Shown here one piece after another: positions 1-9,337 of a DNA stretch of 64,000 nucleotides (positions are counted from its first letter, which is position 1; the number at the start of each line of letters is the position of its first letter). Both the position numbers and the translations under genes were made by a program. The notes under the pieces were generated by a model, which did no database searches, had not been told where the DNA came from, and saw only the letters and a program-made list of their open reading frames with translations. The stretch lies in the NCBI GenBank assembly GCA_024684035.1, contig JAIKXQ010000073.1:1-64000 (forward strand). The letters run 5' to 3'. Source of the DNA: Eubacterium sp. (lineage in GTDB: Bacteria > Bacillota > Clostridia > Lachnospirales > Lachnospiraceae).

Positions 1-87
1 GTTGAGGTGGAACTGAATTTCGGAGAACAGAAGAAGGTCATGGAGCGGATTATCGGAGAAATGATGGAGGGGGATTCGGATGAGTAA
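1..87 (+). CDS. C-terminal end of an upstream ORF, possibly a second serine recombinase
   Basis: Open frame 1 from the window edge (VEVELNFGEQKKVMERIIGEMMEGDSDE*) overlapping the start of the next recombinase; identity is inferred from context only. Confidence 0.35.
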   Translation, partial: VEVELNFGEQKKVMERIIGEMMEGDSDE

Positions 88-1702
88 GTGGGTTATCGGA
101 AAATACATCCGCCTGTCCGATGCTGACCGGGATCTGATGAAGAAGGAAGGCAAGACGGAAAGCGAGAGTGTATCCCATCAGAAGGCGCTGATCCAGAACT
201 TCGTAAATGAAAAGGATGAACTGAAAGACTGTGAGCAGTATGAGTTTTTTGATGACGGTTTCTCCGGTACCAACTTTGACAGACCATCCTTTGAAAAACT
301 GATAGAGCAGATAAAGAAGGGGAAGATCAACTGCGTCATAGTGAAGGATTTTTCCCGCTTCGGGCGTGATTATATCGAACTGGGGGATTATCTGGAAAGG
401 ATATTCCCCTTCATGGGAGTGAGATTCATCTCCATCAATGATCATTATGACAGTCTGGATTACAAGGGTACCACCGGCGGCCTGGATGTGGTCATGAAGA
501 ATATTGTATATGATTATTACAGTAAGGATCTGTCGGTAAAGGTTAAGACTGCAAAACGCGCCAAGATGAAGCGAGGCCTTTATCTTGGCGGTCATGTTCC
601 TTATGGCTACAGACGCTGCAAGGATGACAAGCACAGGATCGAGATAGATCCGGAGGCAGCTGAGGTTGTCAGGGAGATATATGATGCCGCTCTGGATGGA
701 ATGAGGACCGTGGATATTGCTGCTCAGCTTAATGATAAGGGATATGATACTCCGGCGGCATATTATCGGAGAACGAATCCGGGAACGAAGAAGTTTGCCA
801 ATACATCGAAGTTGAGTTGTTGGAATATTTACTCTGTGAATAAGATCCTGCAGAACAGGGTTTATTATGGAGTGGTTGTGGGACATAAGCGTGAGGCGAT
901 AGCGCCGTGCAGCTCGCATACCGTTTCGGTACCCGAGGATGAACAGATCACAGTTGAGAACTGTCATCCGGGGATTGTCACGAAGGAAGAGTTCCTTGAA
1001 GTCCAGAAGCGGTTCAGGAAGCAGTATCCGCAGAAGGATGAGAGAAGGTATGGCAAGACACGTCCTCTTGTGGGTAAGGCTGTCTGCGGAACATGCGGAA
1101 GGTCGATGAACTTCAGGTCGTATGTCGCATATGGCAGGGAATACAGCTATATCCTCTGTCCTCATGCCAAACATCAGAAAGCCGGACAGTGCTGCAGGAA
1201 ATACTGCCGGGAAGCGGATGTGAATGAAATGATCTGGCATTCGATTAGGAACCTGATTGATATGGCGGACGGAGCGGCGAAGAAAGCAAAGAAGCGGTCG
1301 GATAAGGCTGAGAGTGAGAACCTGCGCACGGCGAAGAAGCTGGCGAAGCTTCAGAAGGATAAAGAGAAATGCGAGTCGGAGCGGTTTTCCAATGTTGACC
1401 GGTTTATGGCCGGGGAACTGGAAAAGGATGATTACCTGAGAGTTCGGCAGGAACTGTCCCGGAAGGCGGAAAGTTTGGATCAGCAGATAGCTGAGGTTGC
1501 CGCAAAGCTTCATGAGAGTGAAGCGGCTGCCGATGATGGTATCCGTGATGCAGTTGCCACGATGAAGAAGTATTCCGGGAAACAGGAACTGACCAAAGAG
1601 ATAGCGGATGTGTTCATTGATAGGATTCTGATATATGATCCGAAGCATATCGAGATTCAGTGGGAACTTCCGGATGAAGTAATAAAGTTCATAGAAGGAT
1701 AG
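80..1702 (+). CDS. Large serine recombinase (resolvase N-terminal domain, recombinase domain, zinc ribbon, coiled coil)
   Basis: N-terminal YIRLSDAD, DDGFSGTNFDRPSFEKL, VKDFSRFGRDYIELGDYLE motifs; CGTCGRSM and CPH..C zinc-ribbon cysteines. Confidence 0.95.
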   Translation: MSKWVIGKYIRLSDADRDLMKKEGKTESESVSHQKALIQNFVNEKDELKDCEQYEFFDDGFSGTNFDRPSFEKLIEQIKKGKINCVIVKDFSRFGRDYIELGDYLERIFPFMGVRFISINDHYDSLDYKGTTGGLDVVMKNIVYDYYSKDLSVKVKTAKRAKMKRGLYLGGHVPYGYRRCKDDKHRIEIDPEAAEVVREIYDAALDGMRTVDIAAQLNDKGYDTPAAYYRRTNPGTKKFANTSKLSCWNIYSVNKILQNRVYYGVVVGHKREAIAPCSSHTVSVPEDEQITVENCHPGIVTKEEFLEVQKRFRKQYPQKDERRYGKTRPLVGKAVCGTCGRSMNFRSYVAYGREYSYILCPHAKHQKAGQCCRKYCREADVNEMIWHSIRNLIDMADGAAKKAKKRSDKAESENLRTAKKLAKLQKDKEKCESERFSNVDRFMAGELEKDDYLRVRQELSRKAESLDQQIAEVAAKLHESEAAADDGIRDAVATMKKYSGKQELTKEIADVFIDRILIYDPKHIEIQWELPDEVIKFIEG

Positions 1703-1709
1703 GCGGTGG

Positions 1710-1743
1710 AGCCGGTTGGAGAGATCTGACCGGTTCTTTTTTC
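1710..1743 (+). terminator. Intrinsic terminator after recombinase
   Basis: AGCCGGT...ACCGGTT hairpin followed by a T run. Confidence 0.6.
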
Positions 1744-1787
1744 GTTGAAAAAACGCACAATTTATGGTACAATAAGTTATCTGTTTT

Positions 1788-2033
1788 GTGAAACTGATTG
1801 AGAACAGGATAAGAGCGAATATGGTGAGAAACAATATTGAAATAGATGTAAAAGTAAAATGCATAGAAGAAGGGACTACACAGGCAGCGGTGGCTGAGCA
1901 GATCGAAACCACCAAGTCCTACGTGAACCGCGTCATCAAGAAGCCAAACGGAGTGGTGAATAATACGTTTGTGCAGATGATGGAGGCTCTGGGGTATGAT
2001 ATTGAGCTACATTATGTGAAGAGGGAAGAGTGA
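1788..2033 (+). CDS. Small helix-turn-helix DNA-binding protein
   Basis: TTQAAVAEQIETTKSYVNRVIKK reads as an HTH; 4-bp overlap with the next ORF. Confidence 0.7.
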   Translation: MKLIENRIRANMVRNNIEIDVKVKCIEEGTTQAAVAEQIETTKSYVNRVIKKPNGVVNNTFVQMMEALGYDIELHYVKREE

Positions 2034-3214
2034 AAATGGTTACTGATTATGATATTCAGAAAGAACTTTTAAATCGCAAAGTATATTCGGCATGGCAGTT
2101 TATTGTTTACACAAAGAAAAACATTGAAATTGTAGAATACTGCTATTCAACAATCAAAAATATAATTGAAAAAATGACTGTTAAAACAGTTAGATGGGAG
2201 CAGAATCTCTTCTCTGATTTTGTTGAGGATGTTGTTGACGGAAAGAGAGTAAAGACGGTCTCCGTTACAACTGATAACCAGCCTATATATGAATTACGAG
2301 TTGCCGGCGAAAAGATTGATCCTTGGTTTTTGTTCGATAAGTTGTTGAGGGATTTTTATCAATATAGCATGAACAGTTTAGATTCAATTGCACAGATAGC
2401 AAATGCTGGACTACTTGGAAACAGAGGGAAAAAAGTAGATTCTGTGGATTTTCAAAAGATGGCATCAACTTTTGCACAACAAACATATAAGACTGATTTC
2501 CCTCTGGTAGCAGCATGGTTTGACGGAGTAAATACATCAGATGAGTTCAAGTACATTGAAGCTATAAATAATAGGACAAAACATACAGCTGATATAGCTA
2601 ATAAACTCGCAATGGGCATACTGGGAAGTGGCAATAAAACAGAAATAGGACCCTTTTTTAGAAAGGATAGTCAGCACGATAAGCGAGAACTTACAGACCA
2701 GTTACAAGCTACCATTGATTTTATTCACAGCGAATGGGATTCGTTCTTGAATGCTTTTTGTTCAGAGGTTACTCTTGAAAAATATGTTGATAATCGACAA
2801 CATGAAATTGATGGAGTATATCAGCAACGATTGAAGGACGAGCCAGATCAGGACTTGTCGTATGCATTCATACAAACCGAAAATGATTTTAGTAGTATGC
2901 CATCAGAATTGTATATACTGTTTGCATATGATAGAGAGGGAGAGATAGCAGCTCATGTTTGTCCTTTTGATAGTATATTTGTCAGAAAAGGTGAACATGA
3001 GATTCTGGGAAGATACACCGCATCAGATGTAGTTGGCGATGACTGCCTGCTGCAATACCGAAAGTATGTTAAGGATGAGAGTACGCCTGGAGTTGTATGC
3101 ATGTTTAATGCAACTCAAGAAAAAACCATTTTTTATCACAGTAATCCTTTTTTTACGGTCACATCAGTGTCAAATGATGATGAATTTATTAAAAGATGTT
3201 CGTTGCCGTTTTGA
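2030..3214 (+). CDS. Protein of unknown function; weak HEPN-like helical region
   Basis: Long ORF translationally coupled to the HTH gene (GTGA overlap); FLFDKLLRDFYQYSMNSLD...INNRTKHTAD resembles HEPN-like helices but only weakly. Confidence 0.6.
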   Translation: MKMVTDYDIQKELLNRKVYSAWQFIVYTKKNIEIVEYCYSTIKNIIEKMTVKTVRWEQNLFSDFVEDVVDGKRVKTVSVTTDNQPIYELRVAGEKIDPWFLFDKLLRDFYQYSMNSLDSIAQIANAGLLGNRGKKVDSVDFQKMASTFAQQTYKTDFPLVAAWFDGVNTSDEFKYIEAINNRTKHTADIANKLAMGILGSGNKTEIGPFFRKDSQHDKRELTDQLQATIDFIHSEWDSFLNAFCSEVTLEKYVDNRQHEIDGVYQQRLKDEPDQDLSYAFIQTENDFSSMPSELYILFAYDREGEIAAHVCPFDSIFVRKGEHEILGRYTASDVVGDDCLLQYRKYVKDESTPGVVCMFNATQEKTIFYHSNPFFTVTSVSNDDEFIKRCSLPF

Positions 3215-3245
3215 TCTGTAAACCGAAACTCTGCCATCCGAAAAT

Positions 3246-5258
3246 ATGGCGGAAAAATCTTTTAGACCTATGTTGACATACTCTGACGAGGCCCACCACG
3301 TGCCTGCCAATACGTATCAAAAGATTATGCATCATTTCACTCCAAAGCTTTGGCTTGGTATGACGGCCACACCGGATAAGCGGGACGATCATATCGAGGG
3401 GAGAAATGTGTATGAGTTGTTCGATTATAACATTGCCTGTGAGATTCGTCTTCAGCAGGCAATGGAAGAGAATCTTCTGTGTCCTTTCCATTATTTTGGA
3501 CTTACTGACCTGGCTATTATCGGAGATGATGAGGAAGATCACAGGGATTTTCATATGTTGACAAGCGATGAGCGCGTGAAACACATTATCGAGCAGGCCG
3601 GTTATTACGGATACAGCGGAGAGAAAGTAAAGGGATTGATCTTTTGCAGCGGGATCCGCGAATCTGAGGAATTATCACATAAGTTTAATCAGATCGTGAA
3701 TCCTTCTACCGGAAAATTTTTTCGAACAATTGCGTTGAACGGAAGCGCCAATGAAGAAGAACGGCAGAATGCCTTTGAGAGACTTGCATTAGATGAGAAT
3801 GATCCGCAGGTTTTAAGTGGGAGGGCGGAACCTCTCGATTATATCTTTTCCTATGAGATTCTGAATGAAGGTGTGGATATCGTTGAGGTAAATCAGGTAA
3901 TTATGCTTCGGCCGACCCAGTCACCGATCGTATTCATTCAGCAGTTGGGACGAGGATTACGAAAAGCTGAGGGTAAAGAATATGTTGTAATTCTGGATTT
4001 CATCGGAAATTATAACAATAATTTCATGATACCTATTGCCTTGTCCGGTGACAGAACCTACAACAAAGACAACATTCGCAGATATATCATGGAAGGCGGA
4101 CGAATCATTCCCGGAGCATCAACGGTACATTTTGACGAGGTGAGTCGAAAACGGATTTTTGCTTCGGTAGACAAGGCCAATTTCAGTGATATTCGTTTGA
4201 TCAAGGAAAACTACGTAAATCTGAAAAATAAGCTTGGACGAATTCCTGCTCTGGCGGATTTTGATGCATACGGCGAGATGGACGTGGTTCGGATTTTTGA
4301 CAACAAGAGCCTCGGTTCCTACTATAAATTCCTTGTTAAGTATGAGAAGGAGTACACGATCCGTCTGTCAAAGGATGAGGAAAAAATCGTAGAGTTTGTT
4401 TCTCAAAAGCTCGCAAACGGAAAGCGTTTGCAGGAACTTCAGATGTTGAGAAATGTGCTGGCCTATGCGAGAGGTCTTTCAAGAATCGGTTTGTTTGCCG
4501 GTCTGAAAGCTGATATGGCGAAGGTTGGAAAAGAGATCTCCGACGATCAGAGGAAAAACCTCGTAAACGTGTTGACGAATGAATTTCCGGCAGGTGTTGC
4601 AAAGAAAACATACGAGAAATGTGTCTTTATTGAAAAGGATAAGACAGATTATGTACCGACAGAAACGTTGATGGAGATGCTCTCCAACGATGACTTTTAC
4701 AACATCATGCAGGAATTGATCGATTTCGGAATTTCCAGATACAAAAGAGATTACAGTAACTGCTTCGGAGATACCGATTTGGTGCTTTATCAGAAATACA
4801 CGTATGAAGATGTGTGTCGACTCCTGAACTGGGAGAAAAATGAAGTACCATTGAATATCGGTGGATACAAGTTTGATAAGAAGACAAATACATTTCCTGT
4901 GTTTATCAACTATGATAAAGCAGAGGATATCAGCGACACGACAAAGTATGAGGATCACTTTGTAGACGGTTTCAGAGACAAACTGATAGCTATTTCCAAG
5001 TCAGGGCGAAGTATGGAGTCCGAAGATGTACAGAACTTCCTGAAGGCAAAAGAACGCGGCATTAGGGTTGAACTTTTTGTTCGCAAGAATAAGGATGATA
5101 AGATTTCCAAGGAATTTTATTATCTTGGACCGATGGAAGCTACCGGGGCGGCAAGACAATTTACGATGCCGAATACAACGTCGACAGCTGTGGAGATTGA
5201 ATGGAAACTGGATGTGCCTGTACGTGAGGATATTTACGAATACATTGTAGGAGCATAA
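3246..5258 (+). pseudogene. 5'-truncated DEAD/DEAH helicase with DUF3427-like C-terminus
   Basis: Starts at the DEAH box (YSDEAHHVPANTYQKIMHHFTPKLWLGMTATPDKRDD); no Walker A upstream; helicase C motifs FIQQLGRGLRKAEGK; C-terminal DUF3427-like region. Confidence 0.75.
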
Positions 5259-5348
5259 GTTTTGTTAACGAATACAAGTCATGGCTTCACTCCGGCAAGA
5301 AAAGAATTGTATTACTGGAATCCGACGTAGACGTATAAGATAGAGGAA

Positions 5349-5780
5349 ATGATAAGAAAAGAGAGCGTTATGAAGACGATCAGAGTTGTTGCAGCGGTAA
5401 TAAAGACGTGGAATGAAGAGGGAACACCCCTTATTTTCGCAACCCAGAGAGGATATGGAGAGTATAAAGACGGATGGGAATTTCCCGGCGGAAAGATTGA
5501 ACCAGGAGAAAGTCCTCAAGAAGCATTGAGGCGAGAAATTAAAGAAGAACTTGAAACAGAGATTTCTGTTGGAGAATTGATAGATACGATTGAGTATGAT
5601 TATCCGAATTTTCATCTGTCCATGGATTGTTTCTGGTGTGAGATTACAAAGGGAAATCTTGTGTTGAAGGAACATGAGGCCGCCAGATGGCTAACGAAAG
5701 AACAACTTGATGAAGTGGATTGGTTGCCGGCAGACATTACGCTGATCGGGAAGATACGGGAAGAACTGGTTGCCGGATGA
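5349..5780 (+). CDS. NUDIX hydrolase (MutT-like (deoxy)nucleoside triphosphate pyrophosphohydrolase)
   Basis: NUDIX box GGKIEPGESPQEALRREIKEELE. Confidence 0.92.
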   Translation: MIRKESVMKTIRVVAAVIKTWNEEGTPLIFATQRGYGEYKDGWEFPGGKIEPGESPQEALRREIKEELETEISVGELIDTIEYDYPNFHLSMDCFWCEITKGNLVLKEHEAARWLTKEQLDEVDWLPADITLIGKIREELVAG

Positions 5781-5966
5781 TATATACTGTCAGGGTAATG
5801 GACAGACAGAGTACGAATGTATTGAAGAAGCTTACGAAGAATGTTGTAAAGGATCATTCTAAGATTTGGGAATCGGTGGAGGAAGGCGGTCCGAGAGGGA
5901 TTTGATTCCGCAGGGGGAATGATGGAATCGACTGAGAGTTCTTTTACTTTACGGAAGGAAAATCGC

Positions 5967-7181
5967 ATGAAAGTTACCGTGGCAATTGATTCGATGAAGG
6001 GATCTCTGGGTTCTGTGGAGGCCGGAGAGGCGATCCGGCGGGGGATTCTGCTGGCAGATAAAAGCGCGGAAGTGCGTGTCTGTCCGATCGCGGACGGAGG
6101 TGAGGGCACTGTTGAGGCTCTGACCTTGGGGCTTGGCGGAAGGATGGAACAGGTGTCTGTGACAGGTCCGCTCGGAGCAAAAATAACTGCGCGGTACGGA
6201 ATCCTTCCGGAAGACTCTGGGTTTAACGGAAACTCCTTGAGTGAAGACGAAAGAACGGATTTGTCCCGTTTGTCCGATACAGGAGGGAAGACTGCCGTGA
6301 TCGAGATGGCAGCCGCAGCCGGCATCACCTTGATTGGAGAAAGCGAGAGGAATCCTTTGTGCACGACAACCTACGGTGTCGGTGAGATGATCCGGGATGC
6401 GATCGAAAAAGGGTGTAGACATTTCATCGTCGGTATCGGAGGTTCTGCGACGAATGACGGCGGAATCGGTATGCTTCAGGCTCTGGGGTTCAAATTTACG
6501 GACGGGACTGGAAAGGACGTTCCCTTTGGCGCGCAGGGATTAGGTCTGCTGAAGACATTGAGCGATGATGCGGCTCTTCCGGAACTGGCAGAGTGTACAT
6601 TCCGGGTGGCCTGTGATGTCTCGAATCCTTTATGTGGAATTAACGGATGCAGCGCCGTCTTCGGCCCGCAGAAGGGAGCTGATTCCGATATGATCCGGCA
6701 AATGGATCAGTGGCTTGCTTCTTATGCTGCCCTGGCCGGAGTGAGATATCCCGGGGCAGATCCGGAAGAACCGGGAACGGGAGCAGCCGGAGGTCTCGGC
6801 TTTGCGTTCCGGACTTTTATGAATGCGGTACTGGAATCCGGAATAAAGATTGTTTTGGAGGAGACAAAACTGGAAGACTTCATCCGGGATTCGGATCTGG
6901 TCATCACAGGAGAAGGGCGGCTGGATTCCCAGACGGCAATGGGAAAAGCTCCAATTGGCGTCGCAAAGATCGCGAAGAAGTATGACATTCCGGTGATTGC
7001 TTTTGCCGGAGCAGTCGCGCCGGATGCGGGGATTTGCAATGCGAACGGGATCGATGCCTTTTTTCCGATTCTCCGAAGAGTATCAACACTTGAAGAGGCG
7101 ATGGATCCTGCAGTCGCAAGACAGAATCTGACAGATACCGCAGAGCAGGTGATGCGGCTCTACCTTCGTGCAAGGCGGTAA
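5967..7181 (+). CDS. Glycerate kinase
   Basis: MKVTVAIDSMKGSLGSVEAGEAIRRGI, GIGGSATNDGGIGMLQALG, GEGRLDSQTAMGKAPIGVA. Confidence 0.95.
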   Translation: MKVTVAIDSMKGSLGSVEAGEAIRRGILLADKSAEVRVCPIADGGEGTVEALTLGLGGRMEQVSVTGPLGAKITARYGILPEDSGFNGNSLSEDERTDLSRLSDTGGKTAVIEMAAAAGITLIGESERNPLCTTTYGVGEMIRDAIEKGCRHFIVGIGGSATNDGGIGMLQALGFKFTDGTGKDVPFGAQGLGLLKTLSDDAALPELAECTFRVACDVSNPLCGINGCSAVFGPQKGADSDMIRQMDQWLASYAALAGVRYPGADPEEPGTGAAGGLGFAFRTFMNAVLESGIKIVLEETKLEDFIRDSDLVITGEGRLDSQTAMGKAPIGVAKIAKKYDIPVIAFAGAVAPDAGICNANGIDAFFPILRRVSTLEEAMDPAVARQNLTDTAEQVMRLYLRARR

Positions 7182-7236
7182 TATCCGGTTTACATTTATA
7201 TTGATTAAAAATGAAGGAACAGGGAAGTGGAGTGAC

Positions 7237-8349
7237 ATGTTTGTTATTGAGGGGTTAATCAACAGAATAAAGCAGATTCGGGGGTATTACGGGGAGCGTT
7301 ACGATGAGGGTGAATACTATGAATTCTGTACGAATTGCGATGCAAATCTTACCCTTCAGAAGGGATACAGCCCTTCGCTGAAATACTGGTATTGCAGGGG
7401 GTGTGGTCAGCTTCAAATCAACCCTGATATGGAATCAGATATCGTCTGGTACTGCGACCGATGTGAGGCGGTTTTAACCGATCAGGAAGGATTCACGGAG
7501 GAAGCAGGTGAGTGGAAATGTACGAAGTGTGGTTACGTGAGCAAATTAGACTCTAAAAATATTTTTCTGACAGAGGAAGAGCGCGAGGAGGAGATGAAAA
7601 ATCCTTACCGTGGGCTTTCGAAAGAGGATCTCTTGCGTCTACATTTATATACGAATCGCGAACCGGTCGGCGGCAGAGAAGATGTTTTTCGAATCTGTGA
7701 GAAGGAGACCGGGCGGAGCTATATAGAGAAACGGCTGATGACATATGAGAAAAGCATCTACGAATTTCTTCTGGATCATCCGGTAGCGCATATGCCCCGG
7801 ATCAGAGAAGTATTTGAGGGGATGAACAGGCTGATCGTGATTGAGGAATATATCGAAGGACGGACGATCGCCGAGTTGCTGGATGAATCTCTGATTTCGG
7901 AAAAGAGAGCGATCGAAATTGTGAAAGATCTTTGCGTCATTCTTGATGATCTGCACCACCTTTCCAATCCGATCATTCACAGGGATATCAAGCCGTCGAA
8001 TATTATCCTGTCTCCGGAGGGGGAAGTGTACCTGTTGGACATGAATGTGGCGAAATGGTACGATCCGGATCAGAAGGATGACACCAGATATCTTGGAACG
8101 GAGCATTACGCGGCGCCGGAGCAGGTCGGCTATGGCTTATCCGCCTCGTCTCCCAGAACGGATATTTATGCGGTCGGTGTACTGATGAATGTTATGATTA
8201 CCGGCAGGTATCCGAAGGAGCAGCCTGCCATTGGAGAGCTTCGGAAGATCATCGAACGCTGTACGAGCCTGGAGGTTGCGCAGAGATATACGGAAAAAGA
8301 ACTGCTCGATGCTTTGGAGTTGTATGAAAGGAAAAATGATGCAAGATAA
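7237..8349 (+). CDS. Serine/threonine protein kinase with N-terminal zinc ribbons
   Basis: CxxC pairs at the N-terminus; kinase motifs HRDIKPSNIIL, LLDMN, GTEHYAAPEQ. Confidence 0.9.
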   Translation: MFVIEGLINRIKQIRGYYGERYDEGEYYEFCTNCDANLTLQKGYSPSLKYWYCRGCGQLQINPDMESDIVWYCDRCEAVLTDQEGFTEEAGEWKCTKCGYVSKLDSKNIFLTEEEREEEMKNPYRGLSKEDLLRLHLYTNREPVGGREDVFRICEKETGRSYIEKRLMTYEKSIYEFLLDHPVAHMPRIREVFEGMNRLIVIEEYIEGRTIAELLDESLISEKRAIEIVKDLCVILDDLHHLSNPIIHRDIKPSNIILSPEGEVYLLDMNVAKWYDPDQKDDTRYLGTEHYAAPEQVGYGLSASSPRTDIYAVGVLMNVMITGRYPKEQPAIGELRKIIERCTSLEVAQRYTEKELLDALELYERKNDAR

Positions 8350-8797
8350 ACCGACGAATGAACTCAATGCTCAGCTCAAGGAGAAAAAGATTGATGAATT
8401 TGATTCCTATATAAAAGAAAACTGCCGCTACATGGCAGACGACAAGCGGGCCTTCTACTATTATGTGACGGATGTGTTGAAAAAGAAGGGGATCAAACTC
8501 CATGATGTGTATGTCTCTGCAGATGTGTCTGAGTCTTACGGAAGCAAGATTGTCAGGATGGAGAAACATACCCGTAACCGGGATATGATCATCCGGCTCT
8601 GTCTGGCAGGACATTTTTCTACGGATGAAATGAATCGTGCATTAAAACTCTATGGGTTCAGTGAGCTGTATTCGAAAAACGCAAGAGATGTCATTCTGAT
8701 CCTGATGATTAATGACCGTGAATTCGAAATCTATGAAATCAATGAAAAACTTCAGTCCAAAGGGTATGAACCGCTGAAGTCAGATAAGAGTGATTGA
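8336..8797 (+). CDS. Small protein partner of the kinase (HTH-like, function unknown)
   Basis: ATG overlaps the kinase stop; DVYVSADVSESYGSKIVRMEKHTRNRDMIIRLCLAGHFSTDEMNRALKLYGFSELYSKNARD pattern. Confidence 0.75.
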   Translation: MMQDKPTNELNAQLKEKKIDEFDSYIKENCRYMADDKRAFYYYVTDVLKKKGIKLHDVYVSADVSESYGSKIVRMEKHTRNRDMIIRLCLAGHFSTDEMNRALKLYGFSELYSKNARDVILILMINDREFEIYEINEKLQSKGYEPLKSDKSD

Positions 8798-8805
8798 TAC
8801 AAAAA

Positions 8806-8839
8806 TCCCCACCGTTTCGGTGGGGACTTTTGTTTTTTT
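8806..8839 (+). terminator. Intrinsic terminator
   Basis: TCCCCACCGTTTCGGTGGGGA plus T run. Confidence 0.85.
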
Positions 8840-8966
8840 AATCTGCTATTCTATCTGCAGAAACACACAACGAAAGGTTACGCGGCGTGATTAAAAAGTA
8901 ATTTGATTCTTGTAATTCATGAACTTACCATAAGAAACGGAGGTCACACAACAAAGGAGATACAAC

Positions 8967-9287
8967 ATGAGAGAAAAGCTGAGTTTGGGGCAGTTTATTT
9001 CTACCAGGCGAAAGCATATGAGATTGACCCAGGAGGAACTTGCGGATCAAGTAGGAGTTTCCAAATCCGCGATTGCCAAGTGGGAGACGGACGGTGGACT
9101 GCCGGATCGCGATAACCTGCGACGAATTTCGGAGGTTATGGACGTCTCGGTGGATGAGCTTCATCGGATCATTGAACAGCCGGAGGCAAATCATAAAGAC
9201 TTTTTTGATGTAAACATCACGCTGGAGGTAATCAAAGCTCTGGAGTCGTATGGTTACAAAGTAATCCGTCCGGGGGAAGAAGTGTAG
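8967..9287 (+). CDS. XRE-family helix-turn-helix regulator
   Basis: LGQFISTRRKHMRLTQEELADQVGVSKSAIAKWETDGGLPDRDNLRRISEVMDVSVDEL. Confidence 0.92.
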   Translation: MREKLSLGQFISTRRKHMRLTQEELADQVGVSKSAIAKWETDGGLPDRDNLRRISEVMDVSVDELHRIIEQPEANHKDFFDVNITLEVIKALESYGYKVIRPGEEV

Positions 9288-9337
9288 CGAGTTTTTTCAG
9301 AAGACAATTGTGTAGCAGGGGAAGAAAGGAGAAGGTT

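Noticed and set aside
50-1915. 621-aa minus-strand ORF
   Set aside because: Lies opposite the clear serine recombinase gene; composition is that of an antisense shadow ORF with no recognisable motif
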